From positions 1,364,001 through 1,428,000 of the forward strand of contig JBANDB010000015.1 of assembly GCA_037576215.1 (NCBI GenBank): a stretch of DNA of 64,000 nucleotides, given 5' to 3'. Source of the DNA: Armillaria gallica (taxonomy: Eukaryota > Basidiomycota > Agaricomycetes > Agaricales > Physalacriaceae). Positions 1 to 12,426 of the stretch are shown one piece after another. The position numbers and the translations under genes were made by a program. How positions within the stretch are numbered: position 1 is the first letter of the stretch; each line of letters starts with the position of its first letter. The notes below the pieces were generated by a model. It worked only from the letters and a program-made list of their open reading frames with translations. It had not been told where the DNA came from and did not search any database.

Positions 1-310
1 GGGAAGGACGCGTTAAGAGCACTGCCGCAGAGTCTTGGGAAGGAGTTTGGAAAGCAACACATCCATGTATCGCATGTGAGTACCTTACTCTCACTGATTT
101 TTTTCTGGAGACTGACCATGTGTGGTAGGCAGTATCTTGATGATCCTATTCCCAGCATCATGACGACCCAGAGTGGAACAGGACGACGATTTTAGGTTCT
201 CACGAGGTACGTTTGCTCGCATTTCCCTGCCATTATGGATGGCTAATGCTGAACTGTTTCCCTAGTCATACCTGCTTCTCATCAAGCCACCTCGTTCGAC
301 CTGGATCTAA
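1..310 (+). pseudogene. 3' end of a short-chain dehydrogenase/reductase, decayed and cut by the window edge
   Basis: The first 75 bases read GKDALRALPQSLGKEFG and then KQHIHVSH. This is the segment that follows the catalytic Lys in classical SDR enzymes (consensus GKFALRxLxQSLxxEFxxxxIHV). A GTGAGT donor follows. Further exons give HHDDPEWNR (about 151-180) and, after an intron ending CCCTAG at 265, SYLLLIKPPRSTWI. That last piece matches the SDR C-terminal pattern SYLxLxxQxRSxWTWELDLRP. A TAA at 308-310 falls exactly where the family has Thr-Trp-Glu-Leu, and the rest of the tail is degraded, so I call it a pseudogene. The Rossmann fold and the Tyr lie outside the window. The family call is inference from pattern memory. 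Confidence 0.5.
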
Positions 311-330
311 GAATTGGGTGGTCAGTCACT

Positions 331-1320
331 TTTATCTTTACTTTTAATTCCTTGCTGACATGTGGAATTTAGTGTCCTGCTCATGAGAAGTGGTAGAGCC
401 TTTGATGCCAACAACGGCACAACATCGTCTCATGGAAAGGATCCCTTTTTTTGCACTGAGACAGTGTATCTTCGTCCTGCAAGCAAGCTCGGGTCTGACG
501 ACGGTGTGGTGTACGAGGGGGAGGGAAAACATGAGAGGCAACGATCCTTGCCTACACCCACACAATTCCTCTCGTTCGGCAAAGGCATAGTTCCACGGAT
601 TATGGTTCTGATGGTGAACAAGTCTTCAGCAAAAGTGAGTGATCCAAGACTGTCTACTCTCACATCTAAGCTTTATCTGCAGCTGGTGAAGTCGTCGGTA
701 CGGGCCAGGACGAGCACTTTTTGTGGCGAGGTGCTAGGAGGTACAAGATCAGTAAGAGAACGATCTGTATGGCAAGGCACAGGGCAGGACTCTTGGTTGG
801 TAGGTGGGCATTCGAGGTTTAGCTGAGGACAACAATCCTCTAGCGAGCAAGGTGTTGTACGCCATTTCTGTTGTTGCCGATACTCAGTATTCACCCTTCT
901 CACAGTTTGATCTGTCACTAACGAATATGAAGACCTTTTTTTCAATGAGTACGCTGACATGCCGACATAGGCAAACCTTTTTTTCAATGCGAAGACTTTT
1001 TTGAGGGAGGCCCTTAGGACGAAGCTTCAGAAACGAGGTGAAGGGGGGGAAAGAGGTAGGATAAAGGTAGGATACCCCAGCGGACATTAATATAGCTGAA
1101 GCGCAATGGAATTCAACGCTATTTGGAGACTGAAATTTTACCTGGGGTTTGTGAGACGTTCTTCAAGTTCTGACGAGATGACGCCATTGCCGGTTCAAGT
1201 TCGTCTGAAGTACCGGAGATTGCGTCATGGGCGTCATGATTGTCATCCATGTCTATATACATAAGACACGGATCTCAAGTTGACCCGGCTCTCCTCCTAT
1301 TCATAGCCTATCTTACAACT
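331..1320. other. Intergenic stretch, no gene recognised
   Basis: Open frames here are short, overlap on both strands and show no family resemblance. A 15-base direct repeat, ACCTTTTTTTCAATG, occurs at 933-947 and 975-989. The sequence just before 1321 may contain the promoter of the next gene, but no clear TATA box is visible. Confidence 0.4.
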
Positions 1321-4300
1321 ATGATGGCAAGCGACTCCAGCGACTTCAGCGACGACTCCAGCGGTGATAGTGACTTCAGTTACAGTGGTATCAACTCCGG
1401 CAGAGATAGCAACTCCAGTTACAACTCACTCCCTCATCATAAACGCCATTTACCCCAGAAGAGGGCAAGGTTGCGTGCAGCTCGGCAAGCCCAAGCTCAT
1501 CCGGTTCCAACAACGCCTGCTGTCCCTTCTTACCGTCAGCTGAGGACAATCCCCCGGGTGTGGACAAAGCTGGAACTTGAAAATCGTAGCCCAGAGTTTC
1601 CTGATCTTTACATGACTCCATCACACTCTGGAGTTCCTAAAGGTCATGGGACAATATTTGTAATTGTTGCTGGTATCGATGTGGCCGACCTTCATCAAAC
1701 GTTTGCTCATGGAGCCCAGCTCTCATCATTCTGTAGCTTGCAAGAAGCCGCTGCCAAAGGTTTGTTACAGTTTCTCTTCCCAGTTTAACAGTCTGAATTC
1801 TTCCCAGGTATGCCAGCTCTGCGGCCCAGCCTCAATGACTTTCTGGTTTTTCATGACAAGTACGGAAAAGAAGAGGATGGGGACAGCAAAGACATAGTAA
1901 AATCATGGAGTCGCTCAAAGTATGTCTACTTGCCACCGCTTGTTTTTCATTGATTTAAGTCTTCTTGAATCAGGCAAGAATTTATGGCACCGGTACTAGG
2001 GCACTTTAAAGACCTTCAAACAGACGTTTACGGCGAGGACCATTTAATGTCAGATACGAAAGCTGTTTTAGAGGATGGAGAATATCATGGGGGCATTGCC
2101 CTTGAGCGTAGCTTCTGTTCTGAGTTTCATGTCAGAAATGCTCAGCGCGCATATCACCTCAATATGAGTTTCCAGGAAGTGTGCGGGTTGGAGGCACCTC
2201 ACCGGTCAAACAAAGCAGACGGAATAAAGGAAAAGGACTATGAGAATGTGTTGCGCCAGCATGTCAATGAGGTATGACTGCTGTTACTCTTCTTGTTATA
2301 GATGACTTATTGGTCTTTAGCTCGCTGTTCGTACTGCTAACGAGGGATTATGCAAAGGAGCACCCGACGCACCTGAAATCATGGAGCAGTGGGCAGACCT
2401 TGCAAATTACCCTAAGATGGGAGGATTCAAACGCTATGAGGGCTTCAGCACTTCCGTAAATAACTGCTGGCCTGCATCGCAGACAAACTTTGCATCTTCG
2501 CAACAAGGTGAGTTCATCAACTGCTTAAAGATATCTCTTCTAATTGGATATATAGGTAGTCAAACATCAACGGATACTACAGTTGATGAGTCAATGCCAG
2601 TGCATGAAGGTACTGCATATATTTTAAGCTATAACCCTACCTAACCTTTTCCCAGAAGTAGATGAAACTGAGCAGGAAGGAACGAAGAACCTTAGAAAAA
2701 ACATTGGGAAATATGGCAGAAATCACGGTGACAGTGGTGATCATCCAGTGATTCCTACAGCCATGACCAACCTCACGCGCCCCCATCCTGATGTACCAGA
2801 GGAGTGTTTTTGTCTGACAGAGTTCGGTATTGTTTGGGTGCTCGAGGAGTTCTCCACTCTCTATTTTTCAGGGCTACACATGCATGGTGGAGGGTTGCCT
2901 CAATACGGGCCCTTTCAGACAGACAAATCAATCTATACTCACGTCACCATGATTCTCTATCCTCCTCAAGTCACACTAAATGGAGAATCTACCGTGGCAT
3001 TTGCTGCATTACCGTATCCTCCAGACCCATGTCATGTTTGTCAAAAACGAGATAAGAAGGAACAACAATTGCAATCGGATGGCAAGGGGAAAGAAAAGCA
3101 CAGAACAGAAAGAGCACATGATCCCTTAAAGGCAACACTTTTGAAACTACCCACAGAATGGCGCCGACGTGGGTACATCTTTCCAGTCATTATTAGACTA
3201 ATATACAATTGCTCAATCTCTTTTTTAGTATGCATCAACCATCAATCGGAAGGCATTATACAGAACAAGCCACATATCTCGGTGACGGCGGCAGTTTCCT
3301 AGCTCCTAAGGATCATTTCAACCACGGCATTCGCTCTCTTATGCAATGGATCAATGGTATTATCCAGCAATTCCCTCCTCAATATTTTGTGCACTATGAC
3401 AGAGACCTGCTGCTCAGCACATTCTCCATGGAACTGGAAGGCACACGTGTTGCCGCAGAATCATGGAATCTAGGGTCAGGATAGTCTGGCAGCAACGTTA
3501 TAATTGGGTCAAAATCTAACGTTTCTGTGGAAGACATGACAGAAGAGCAAATAGGTCAATGCTGGAATACCAATGATCTCAACTGTTTTGCACCATACGG
3601 TAACCGCGATATTGAAAAGGTTGAAGAAAGGTTTTATACCCTGGCTGAAGAAATGGGTCGGACAATTCCTCTCAATGTTGGTGCGCTAGAGAAGATGGAA
3701 CGGCCTTTAGGAGGAAGACCACACATTGCGGATCCTCAGGGCAAATGCAGTAGGTTTCAGATTATGCGTTTATTTAATCACGTATTGATACCTCTTTACA
3801 GAATATATTCTGCAGGTTCGAAACAATGATGGGAGCAAAGGTTCTACACAAAAGCGCAGTAGATCTAATGCGAAGAAACACAATCTGGAGGTTGAAGATC
3901 ACCAAATGTGCCTCGTTTGCAAAAGTGAGTACACCGCCGCATTTCATTATCTCAATATCTAAATGATGTATTGCAGAGTGTAGGGCAGACGATCAACCAA
4001 AGGATATTCCCTCATCTAAATGGCAAAAAGTTGCTACAGAAGAGCAGATTGTTATCTTTAAGAAAGATCGTAAGCTTGCATAATAAATTACCGAAGCAAG
4101 CTCATTGTATCATTTATTCAGCAATACATATTTTTCATCAACAAAATCTGGAATCTATACTGGCGAAGGTGCAGGTTCGGAATGACTATGAGCTTGATTG
4201 TAGTCCCTATGGAGGATCTAGCGATACTTTTGCTAAGGATTTGGACCATCTATCCACTCAGAAAGCCCTGTCTTTTGCGCCAATTCAAAAGCTTCTAAAC

Positions 4301-6074
4301 CACTGGGCAAGCAGCAGTCACCAGCGCATTCTTGCTATGCGCTCCAAACTCATTTATCAACAACAAGAGCAATTGTCTATGCTGGCGCTTTGGGGTTGCA
4401 TAGACAAATTATTGCTGGATGCTTGGAAATCCCATAACAGCTTTCTCAACCCTCTGTGCAATCTTTTTTCTCGTGCATCTTCTCTTTTGACGAATAACCA
4501 AAATCAATGTGTTTACGCTTCAGATTATTTCCTTGACTGGCCTAACGATTGCGTAGCCAATTTCCGTCCCCGCTTCCCCCGTGTTGATCCTACAGATCAA
4601 GCCCTTATAAATGTCTGTCGAGACCTCTTGGCACAATGGCTAGGATTGGATTGGGGAACTTCATACAAGAGTGCACTGGTCATTCAGTTCTTCATTGATC
4701 ATTTGGGCGCAGAGGCAGCGCTACTCGATCTTCAAAAATTTGATCTGTTAACGCCATCAAAAGTAGCAGATCTGAAGGCAACAATTATGGATTCTCCTAT
4801 ATATCATGCAAACAGCATTGAGCGGTTGTTGCTACAGAAAATTGCCAGTGTCTCTGGCGTTCCAGATCAAGATAACCTGACAGCGATTCTGGTGAGCAAT
4901 TTTCCTTCCTTACGTTTCTCACTTATCTTCAACGTTTGATATTTAGTCCAAAATGCCTCGGTGTACTATAACAGAGTATAACAGCCAATCGCTACCATTT
5001 TTCGGGGAACAGGAGATATCAACATTTTCATCATCTAGTACCCATTCGACTAGTCTCATCTCCAATTGTCCATCCTTTGCATCTTTACCATCCTCTCTCC
5101 AATCTTCATCTTCAAATGTACCGTCCAATCTCAATGTTTGCGGTGATATAAAACGGCTTGAACTCATGTTTGAGCTGTTATACCCTCTCCTAGATAGTTC
5201 ATCCAAGCCATATTCCCCTTTCAATGCGACTCCAAAGCTTACTTCTGCTGCTCAAAACTTCATCACGTATGCTGCGGCTGATACAGATATGCGGAGCATT
5301 TTCCAAGACCAAGCCTGCAGTCAAGCTCAGTGTTTACAGTTGGGCAGCCCATTTGATCCTGCCAATTTACGGACACCAGCTGGATTTTTCAGTGCGCTCA
5401 TGTGTCGAGGAGTTCTTCATCACATGGAATATCTGAAGGACTCCAATAATCCTGTCTTCTTTGCTGATGAAAACTGTTGGAAGTCCGTTCGACAATCTCT
5501 TAAACACAAGAAAGAGGGATACTTCTGTAACAAAAAAGCCTACAGCAACCAGCCTAGCAGCAAACGAACGACTGCCAATGCATCACAATATTGGAAGGCA
5601 GCCTCTGATTCAGAATATAACAAGTTTCTCACCGATGAGAAGCCAAAGCCCTTCATTAAATTGTGGAATCAATTCAGAAATGGCAAGTACCGCAAGGAAG
5701 GCCAACCTGTTGTCAAGCTCTTTCCCCAGTTTGGTGACCTGCAGGCATATCTGCTTGCATCTGACTACGTGATTGCTGGTTTAGCAACTATGCCAACTGA
5801 TGCTGAAATGGCGACAGTAATCATGAAAATCAAGTCGGGAGGTCTCAAAGGTATATCTTTCTTGGATTTGCCCTGCTCCAGCGAAGAAGAGACTGCACTT
5901 TCTTTCCAGTACATTCACGAATATCTCTCTCACGTGATACCAGTGTCACGCCAACAGCAGATGAATTTCAATGTTTTCATTGTCGAGCATTCATTATGCA
6001 AGAGTTCTTCTTCCCGACAACTCAACAACAAAAAGTTTCAGGTGGTTGAAGACTGTCTAAAGGCATTACAATAG
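1321..6074 (+). CDS. Large multi-exon agaricomycete hypothetical protein with a dioxygenase-like motif and one in-frame stop
   Basis: Joining frames across GT-AG introns gives exons 1321-1759, 1808-1919, 1974-2271, 2321-2507, 2556-2609, 2656-3172, 3229-3749, 3802-3924, 3977-4069, 4122-4891 and 4947-6074, about 1,300 residues. The N-terminus is Ser/Asp-rich and disordered. About residues 450-500 read FSGLHMHGGGLPQYGPF, followed by MILYPP. A His-rich strand then a YPP turn resembles the second half of a 2-oxoglutarate/iron dioxygenase core in other mushroom proteins (inference). A CLVCK...C segment crosses the 3924/3977 junction. The C-terminal third is soluble with no motif I can name. TAG at 3482-3484 interrupts an otherwise continuous frame, and I see no intron of credible length to remove it. 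The start is the first ATG of the Met-Met pair; 1240 is an alternative. It lies 257 bp upstream of the next gene on the same strand. Confidence 0.6.
3482..3484 (+). other. In-frame TAG inside the large hypothetical gene
   Basis: The exon 3229-3749 reads ...RVAAESWNLGSG, then TAG, then SGSNVIIGSKSNVSVEDM in the same frame. Coding-like sequence continues on both sides with no frame change. The only nearby GT...AG pairs would give introns under 20 nt. This is either a recent nonsense mutation, a sequencing error, or a stop that is read through or spliced out in a way I cannot see. Confidence 0.7.
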
Positions 6075-6330
6075 GAGGTATGTCACTTAAATTCTGCAGT
6101 CAATTGAAAATCTCTATTGACGATCTTTTAATTTTTGCAGAGCTAGAATTCATGGTCTATTTTTACAAAATTGTAATATCTCTGCCAGCAACAGCTTGAT
6201 ATCCTTTAGTACTGTCGATAATTGCATATGAGAGGATATTCTTCAGCCTTACCTTGGCACGTGTTGGTAATTCCAGTCGGAGCTGATTCATTAAAATTTT
6301 GCCCGCACATCGGTTTTTTTTCTTACCATC
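6075..6330 (+). promoter_or_regulatory. Spacer and presumed promoter between the two left-hand genes
   Basis: This 256-bp spacer carries the 3' end of the first gene and the presumed promoter of the second. It ends in a T-rich run (6313-6322) close to the ATG at 6331, a common feature of fungal promoters. No certain TATA box or binding site is visible. Confidence 0.35.
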
Positions 6331-8322
6331 ATGTCGGCAGGTTCAAACATCTCGAATGCGGAACAGCAAACCATTGATACGCTGCTCAAAGTAATGTCCA
6401 TTCTGCGTCAAAGAGATTAATTACTCATGGAATTTTTGTACTAGAGCATGCAAGCCCTGCAGCTCCAGAATCAGGCGCTGTCTCAAGAGCTCCGCGAACT
6501 CAAGGTCTCCTCCACTCCCTTGCCATCTTCCGATTCTGCCTCCAGCCAAGCTGCAGAAAAAACAGTCAAAAAAAATACTATGGGACTCGAAGGGTTACTT
6601 TCGCCTGCCGAAATCAAGGATGTGCAGTCCAAGGCGAGAGCTCTCGTGGTGACCTGCAATATCTGGTGGGACAGATTTGATCCTTTTGGACACCCAAGGG
6701 TTGAGAGTGCCAAGAAGTTGGCTTGCTATCGCAAGGAACTCGAAGAGCTCAATAAGGTACCCACTCACGAGTGAAAACTCATGACAGACTTCAGCACAAA
6801 GAAGGTTGGAGTGGAGAGGCAGATCTCTATACTCCAAGTTGTTGAGGCCCTTTATGATGTGATTCCAGAGCAGTTTCACAATATGGTTGAGAACAGGTAT
6901 TTCAAATTTGTAAAAACGGTGAGTCTACCTCTTATTGTATGTTTTTTTCTTCTTGAACCTAATGCAAACTTAGATGACTGATGCCGCAACTGGTTTATGG
7001 TCTACGCTGATGCATAACTTGAAAAAGAATGCCTTTGCAATCTTTGATGACATCCCTGTTCCCTTTGAAACCTTTCTCCCTGGAGCCAAGCAAGGTAGCA
7101 ATGACTTCTGCTTATCTCTCCTAGGATACGATAAGGTCAAACAGAGATATAAACAATGCCCAAAAATCCTCTATCCACTTGGAGAAGGTGACAAAGCAAG
7201 CGTCCAGCTTTTCCAATCTCCAGCGATGATAAAGGTACAAAAAAGCTTGTTCCATTTCCTATATACTTATTTCTTCGCAGGTTCTCAGTATCATCCTATA
7301 TGGTCCATCATCCCTTCAAGCTGGAAAGCCGACCAGATCAACTAACGGCCACATCTGGCACGTGGATGCAATTACACCAGGTGCTATTGCTTGTGCTGCG
7401 ATTGCTGTAAGCTCCTCTCTTTAGACATTACGCTCTGCTTACACCTTTTTAGGTTCGCTATCTTCTCTCTTCTGACAGTAGCTTTCAAGAAAATGGCGAT
7501 AAAACTGCAATAGCTTATTCTCATGATATTGATTACTACATCCGAATCATCAAGTCAACGATAACACTTACCTCGACCAAGCGTACTCTCAACTACTTCA
7601 ATCATAACCTCTTCTCCCAAAAGAAAAGTGGGGCGGTGCTGGTCATATTGGAAGCCGGAAAGGATTCTGACTCTGAGGAAGAGGAGATTCTCCAGGCTTT
7701 GTGCCAACCTGACATGGACCGAGAAATGGAGATCAACACCTCTCTGGAGGACAACGGGGAGAGTATGTCTAGAACGCTGATGCCATTACCAACTCTTAGG
7801 GTGATTAGGGCTGCCAGCCCTCCCGCTACCAGACGCAACTACATTGAGGTCAACTCTGATGACGAGCCTCATCCTACCGATATTTTTGCAACTAGCTCTG
7901 ACAAGGAGCCTACCAGTGTCGCTGCTATAATTGCCAACGCTCTTGGGCATCGCAGTAGCCCAGTCGGCGACAACAGCGGAACTGAGCCAGGTGACTCTTC
8001 TGGGATGGTATCCAATGCTTCTGACAATGTGAAGGCACCCAAACCAAGCCGAGGAAGGGGAAGAGGAAGAGGAAGGGCCGGCAAGAAAACTGGAGAAGGC
8101 ACTTGCAGCAGTACTCGGGGCAAAGGAGGAAGCAAAGGAGTGTCTGGCAGCACCGATAATGCCCCGGCTACCAAGAAAGCCCCTGGAGGTCGTCAACTCC
8201 GCTCCCGAGTTCAGGTTTCCCCAGTTGAGGCAGATGTCATACCAGGAGCAACAGCAGCGGAAGAGGCATATGATCTTGATGAGACGCTGGAAGAAGATTT
8301 GGAATACAGCGTAGCAGCTTAG
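6331..8322 (+). CDS. DUF6698-like agaricomycete protein with an RG-rich, AT-hook-like C-terminus (581 aa)
   Basis: Six exons splice cleanly in frame: 6331-6390, 6445-6756, 6802-6918, 6974-7234, 7281-7406 and 7453-8322, 1,746 nt with stop. Residues about 20-45 (QALQLQNQALSQELRELK) look like a short coiled coil. The middle contains HIWHVDAITPGAIACAAIA, then VRYLLSSD and later DIDYYIRIIK. This order, 'xxVTPGLIAxAAxxAxFLLS' then a Y-rich helix, is what I associate with fungal DUF6698, a family of unknown function (inference). After residue about 350 the protein is acidic and disordered. At about 8050-8095 it has an RGRGRGRGRAGKK run, compatible with AT-hook or RG-type DNA or RNA binding. The splicing frames are fully open, so the gene looks intact. 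The acceptor at 6801 was chosen because CTTCAG at 6794 would shift the frame. Confidence 0.7.
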
Positions 8323-9169
8323 TTTACATGTCCTACTCTTTAGAACGCTTGGCAGGTAATCATAGTTATGCGGTGCTGTACCTATCCCAATGCATGAGCC
8401 CAGGTCTAGGAGTTCGATGTACTGTAAATAGAAAATAGCTAGAAGATAGAGTCAAGTAAATAGACCTTGAATGCTTATATATATATGGACTTCTTAGTGT
8501 AACAGTTAATTGTTGTACTTATATTTGTATTATCTAATGTAATGTGAGATCGCTGGTTTGACTCCTGCTTGTAGCTTTATCTTTAAATTAATTATTCCTT
8601 TGGCCGGTTTCCCTGATAATTTCAAATTTCAAATCCATGTGCTGGCACAACAACAAGCAAAAGTAATACATAATAACAATTAATTTCTTTTACCTTTCGC
8701 TAGGATCTGCCGGGTCCATTATCATTGCTTTATCAGGCCATTGCAATGCTGTTGTAATATCACTTCGGCAGAATAGCGGCTCCATTAAAACTACCAAATA
8801 AGGCTCCATTTAATGACATTATTATACTAAGAATTTACAACTGCAGGATCTTTGGCATAGAATGCAATGGCCCTTGTAAGTCCCCTTGCAATCGGATTAA
8901 TATCGGCTTAGCATAGCATTCCAATCGCATTCTAAAGGAATTATAATTGAATTTTATTCAAATTGTCATTCCGACTCTTTTTTGGTAATGTGTTATAAGC
9001 CTCCTGGCCCGATTTCAGCATTTTAAGTGTTATAACGCCTTGAAATGCCAATGCAGAATCTCCGACAAATCTCCTACATTTTCCCATCTTGGATGCTTAC
9101 AATGCAAGAATTCCTGGAATTTTGGATGCACTGCAATCTATCCTCAATGAGCCCAGAAGGTTAATGATA
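8323..9169. other. AT-rich intergenic stretch
   Basis: Convergent spacer between the DUF6698-like gene and the first DUF6535 gene. It is AT-rich with a short TATATATA run near 8478, and no open frame of note. From about 9110 it becomes the conserved 3' flank of the DUF6535 gene, also seen near 20560, 34600, 40440 and 54180. Confidence 0.5.
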
Positions 9170-11902
9170 TCAGGAAACTCCATACCTGTGAATATTTGGG
9201 ATATCCATCACTGTAGCACTGTCAGAGAGGGAACATGAATCAACAAAGAAAGATAGACTCACCTAGATGAACCAGCAACTTCATGCAGCCACAGCAGCTG
9301 GTCTACATCTTTATACATGTCATAATCATACTGTGGTAGAGACTCATTCTCATCACTATGGCCCAGTATATTCTGCAGCTCTCCGATTACAACAATGGCC
9401 AGAACATGCTTCAGAGAGTCCCATTGGTGGAATTCCTCTCCTGATGCCCACTGCACTAATTGTGAGAGACACTCTGGCCAGACATTTTGCATGGCAGGAT
9501 GTTGTGCCCACTCATAGAGAACACTTTCATTATGTTCTTTGATGAGAAGCAACATAACCTTGAAGAGTGAGTCAGCTGAAAAGTGGGGATAATATAGCTG
9601 GTCAAGAGATGTAGGCTTAGCTGCAGGTAGGTTTAGAGAAGATGATATGATATTTTCCAGAGCGAGAGGGATCATTTCATTTGCCGAGCTCTCACCACTG
9701 CCCACAGGTAAATGGAGGTAACACTGATATGCAACAGAATAGAACCATATGTCTGTAGGTATCCGATGGTTGTATTGGTGAAGAATGAAGAATATCTTGC
9801 ATACAAGTGTTTGAAGATCTAAGCTGACAACAATGAAAGCCTCAGAGAAGAGCAAGGAGCATAACATATCCATGACAAGCCTGATTTTTGAGTGCTTGTG
9901 GGAGAGATTATGGAGGAGAACACTGGTACATTCAATGATGGTAAAAGAAGTTTCAATTAGCTGCTTTTGGTGTAAGACAAGCATTGATTTACACAGTCTC
10001 TGCCTCATGCAGAAGATCAATTCGAGGATGATACACAGATCAAGTGCCAAGGAGCTGGTGGTGGTAGCCTCTGTTGTAATGGGAAGTAGCTGGAAATGAA
10101 ATAAAATGTTAAAAATGTTCTGCTTCATCTCATCTGTAGGTTTGTCGATAGTAATGACCTCTTCACTCTCTCCTTTAGATGAGGGTCTTGCAATGATTTT
10201 CATAAGTTCAAGCTCTAATTTCAAAGCACTTTTGCCATTGCCAGCCAGGATGTAGATGGTGTGATTGACTAGACTCATCCACACCACTGAGTGCAAGGTG
10301 AGGGAAGAGTGTTGCGGGCCTTGAAGGATTCCAATGAAAGCAGCATATGCTTTCGAGCCACCTGAGAGAGAGAACAGTGTCATTTTTAGCTGCTCATTGC
10401 AACACTGATCTGCCATGTGATCACGTTCATGGCTGCCAAGGAAAGGATTAGGCGGAAGGAGCATACATGCTCTATGGTAGAGTTCTAACTCTCTCTCAAC
10501 ATCAGGAGATGGCACAAGCGATTCAATGTGCTGTATCTGCTGCTCCAGAGGTACCATAAGAGCAGATCTATATTCATCCGGTAGCCATTTTAAAGTGGTG
10601 GAGGACATTCCAGCAATGGCCTGCAGCACACTTTGATGCACAGAGGCATTAGATGTGGAGGAGTGCAGCCATTGTAGTGATTGCACATCTACTTTAGTAG
10701 CACACTTCTGAACATGATCATGCTCCATTTCCTTCAGAGTAGGACATTGTAGGGGGGAAATTTCATCATGTATGTTGGAAAAGTCATTGCGCAGGTACCA
10801 GTATAAATAATCAGAGTAATCATCTGGATATCGTTGAATGATGAAAATGGGTGTTATAAGACAGTCATAGAAGAATCGGTACAGATGGTGGATGTAAACT
10901 GCCAATGGGACCTTATACGGACAGTACGGATGGACCAGGGGAAGGATTAGGGCAACAACATAGGCCATGTATGTCACTGCACCAATGATAGATACTAGCC
11001 AGGCCACTTTTATTCCCAGAGAGAATAGGAAGATAGCAAGGCCGGCAAAAAAGAGCGCCAAAGAAGCATGAAGGAGGATGGGAAGTAAGCCGATGATCAT
11101 TGGTACTTGCCATGTCTGTAGTCCAGCGTATCGCAAGTGTTGAATTCTTGCACGATCGCGCGGGGAGCTGTCAGAGACAATGGCAATGTATTGGTGGAGC
11201 CACTGCTTGACCAAAACAGCGACAAGGGCAGTGATGAGGCTGAGAGTCAGACTCACGAACCACAAGCTGTTCATCCATTCATCGGAACGGCTCGGGGAAA
11301 AGAATTCGGTGGGAGAGGAAGGAATAGAGATTTGGGAACCATTCGACGCCGTGGCCTTGAGGATTTCGAGGAGAAGGATTGCGGATGCCTGGTTGTAATC
11401 CGGTTGCATATTTTGCGACGTTTGAACCACAAATGTTGTGAGTACTGCGGAGAAGAGACCAGCCTATCATGGTATGTTAGACTTTTTAGAGCGTCATTTT
11501 GAAAGGAAACGTGAGACGCACAAAAACAAGTAGGACATCGATGGTGTCCCGCCACTCTGCCAACATATTGGCGTCGAAATCGGCCGCTTCTTCATTGTAG
11601 ATGGGCCATATTCGTGCCTTGTCGGACATCTCTTGGCCATAAGGATCGGGAGGGTAACACGCCTTATAGTCGCGTGGAGCAGCACCTGATACCATTTAAA
11701 ATTAAATATCATCATAGCAGAACAGTCGAAGTAAATTGAACATACCGACTCCCCACGAATACATCTGATTCCTGTTCAGTCCAAAATACGTGCCGCTTGG
11801 AAGGAGTCTTTGAGCTCCAAGGTCAGGCGCGGGAACAGGACCACCAGTTGCTGAAGGTTGGTTTTGAGGTGACTCTGCGCCATTCCCATCGTTGTCAGCC
11901 AT
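9170..11902 (-). CDS. DUF6535-type membrane protein, copy 1 (845 aa)
   Basis: Four exons on the minus strand: 11746-11902, 11522-11685, 9263-11463 and 9170-9185. The total is 2,538 nt, exactly divisible by three. The N-terminus is acidic and disordered (MADNDGNG...). The second exon reads ARIWPIYNEEAADFDANML then AEWRDTIDVLLVF, the DUF6535 signature. About four membrane segments follow: AGLFSAVLTTFVV, LWFVSLTLSLITALVAVLV, and two in the stretch about residues 220-290 ending HPYCPYK. The remaining 550 residues are soluble, helical and without a named domain. The large exon reads a false stop after GSSR; splicing to a tiny last exon gives RYGVS and stop, as in the other copies. The function of DUF6535 proteins is unknown. 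The copy is intact. Confidence 0.85.
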
Positions 11903-12300
11903 GCTCAAAAATCGATAGAGATCAAATTAGTCTCACTGACATCCAAAGCACAAAGGACTCACTTGGAAGAATATAGTGACTGTCAAGGACAAGAAGGCGT
12001 AAAGTGCTTGCTGGTGCCTTTTGATTGAACACCGCGCTGTCAAAGCGCCGTATGCTCGTGTTCACGGTGCTGTCCCGGAAACACATCGAAGTTCATAACT
12101 GGTGACACCAACACGTAAGGTAGTGGTTTGTGCCAAGAGCGGCCTCGTGGCATTCTCAGTCTGGCTTATCACACGTAGAGAATTACCACCTTACATGTGC
12201 TCGAGTCGAGATACATAATCTAGATGAGACGAAGGTAGTTGCAGAGGGAGTACAGTGCTTATGATATTTGTACACACCGTATTATTGTATTATAATGATA
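11903..12300 (-). promoter_or_regulatory. Block P: conserved 5' flank of DUF6535 copy 1
   Basis: This stretch recurs upstream of copies 2 and 4 and, shortened, near 18460, 30235 and 51540. It contains a likely 5' leader with a GTGAGT donor (about 11960) and then TACATAATCTAGATGAGA (from about 12211), which is the empty form of the site that carries an insertion at 30306. It also holds TATTATTGTATTATAATGAT near 12281, a possible TATA-like region. Confidence 0.45.
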
Positions 12301-12426
12301 GCACGAGCATAGTTGTAAACTCCGGTTGGAATTGAGGACGCGTGGAATGGACGACACATTATGATAGGTCGTGGTATTTGATGCTGAGAAAGCGTACAAC
12401 AAGTGAGGTATAGTAAAATTAAGGGG

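Noticed and set aside
673..987. 104-codon minus-strand frame and overlapping plus-strand frames at 362-826
   Set aside because: Overlapping frames on both strands, no motif, no splice support, no counterpart elsewhere.
1321..6074. KDZ-type transposase
   Set aside because: I looked for the cysteine cluster and catalytic acidic motifs of that family and did not see them; only the general setting is similar.
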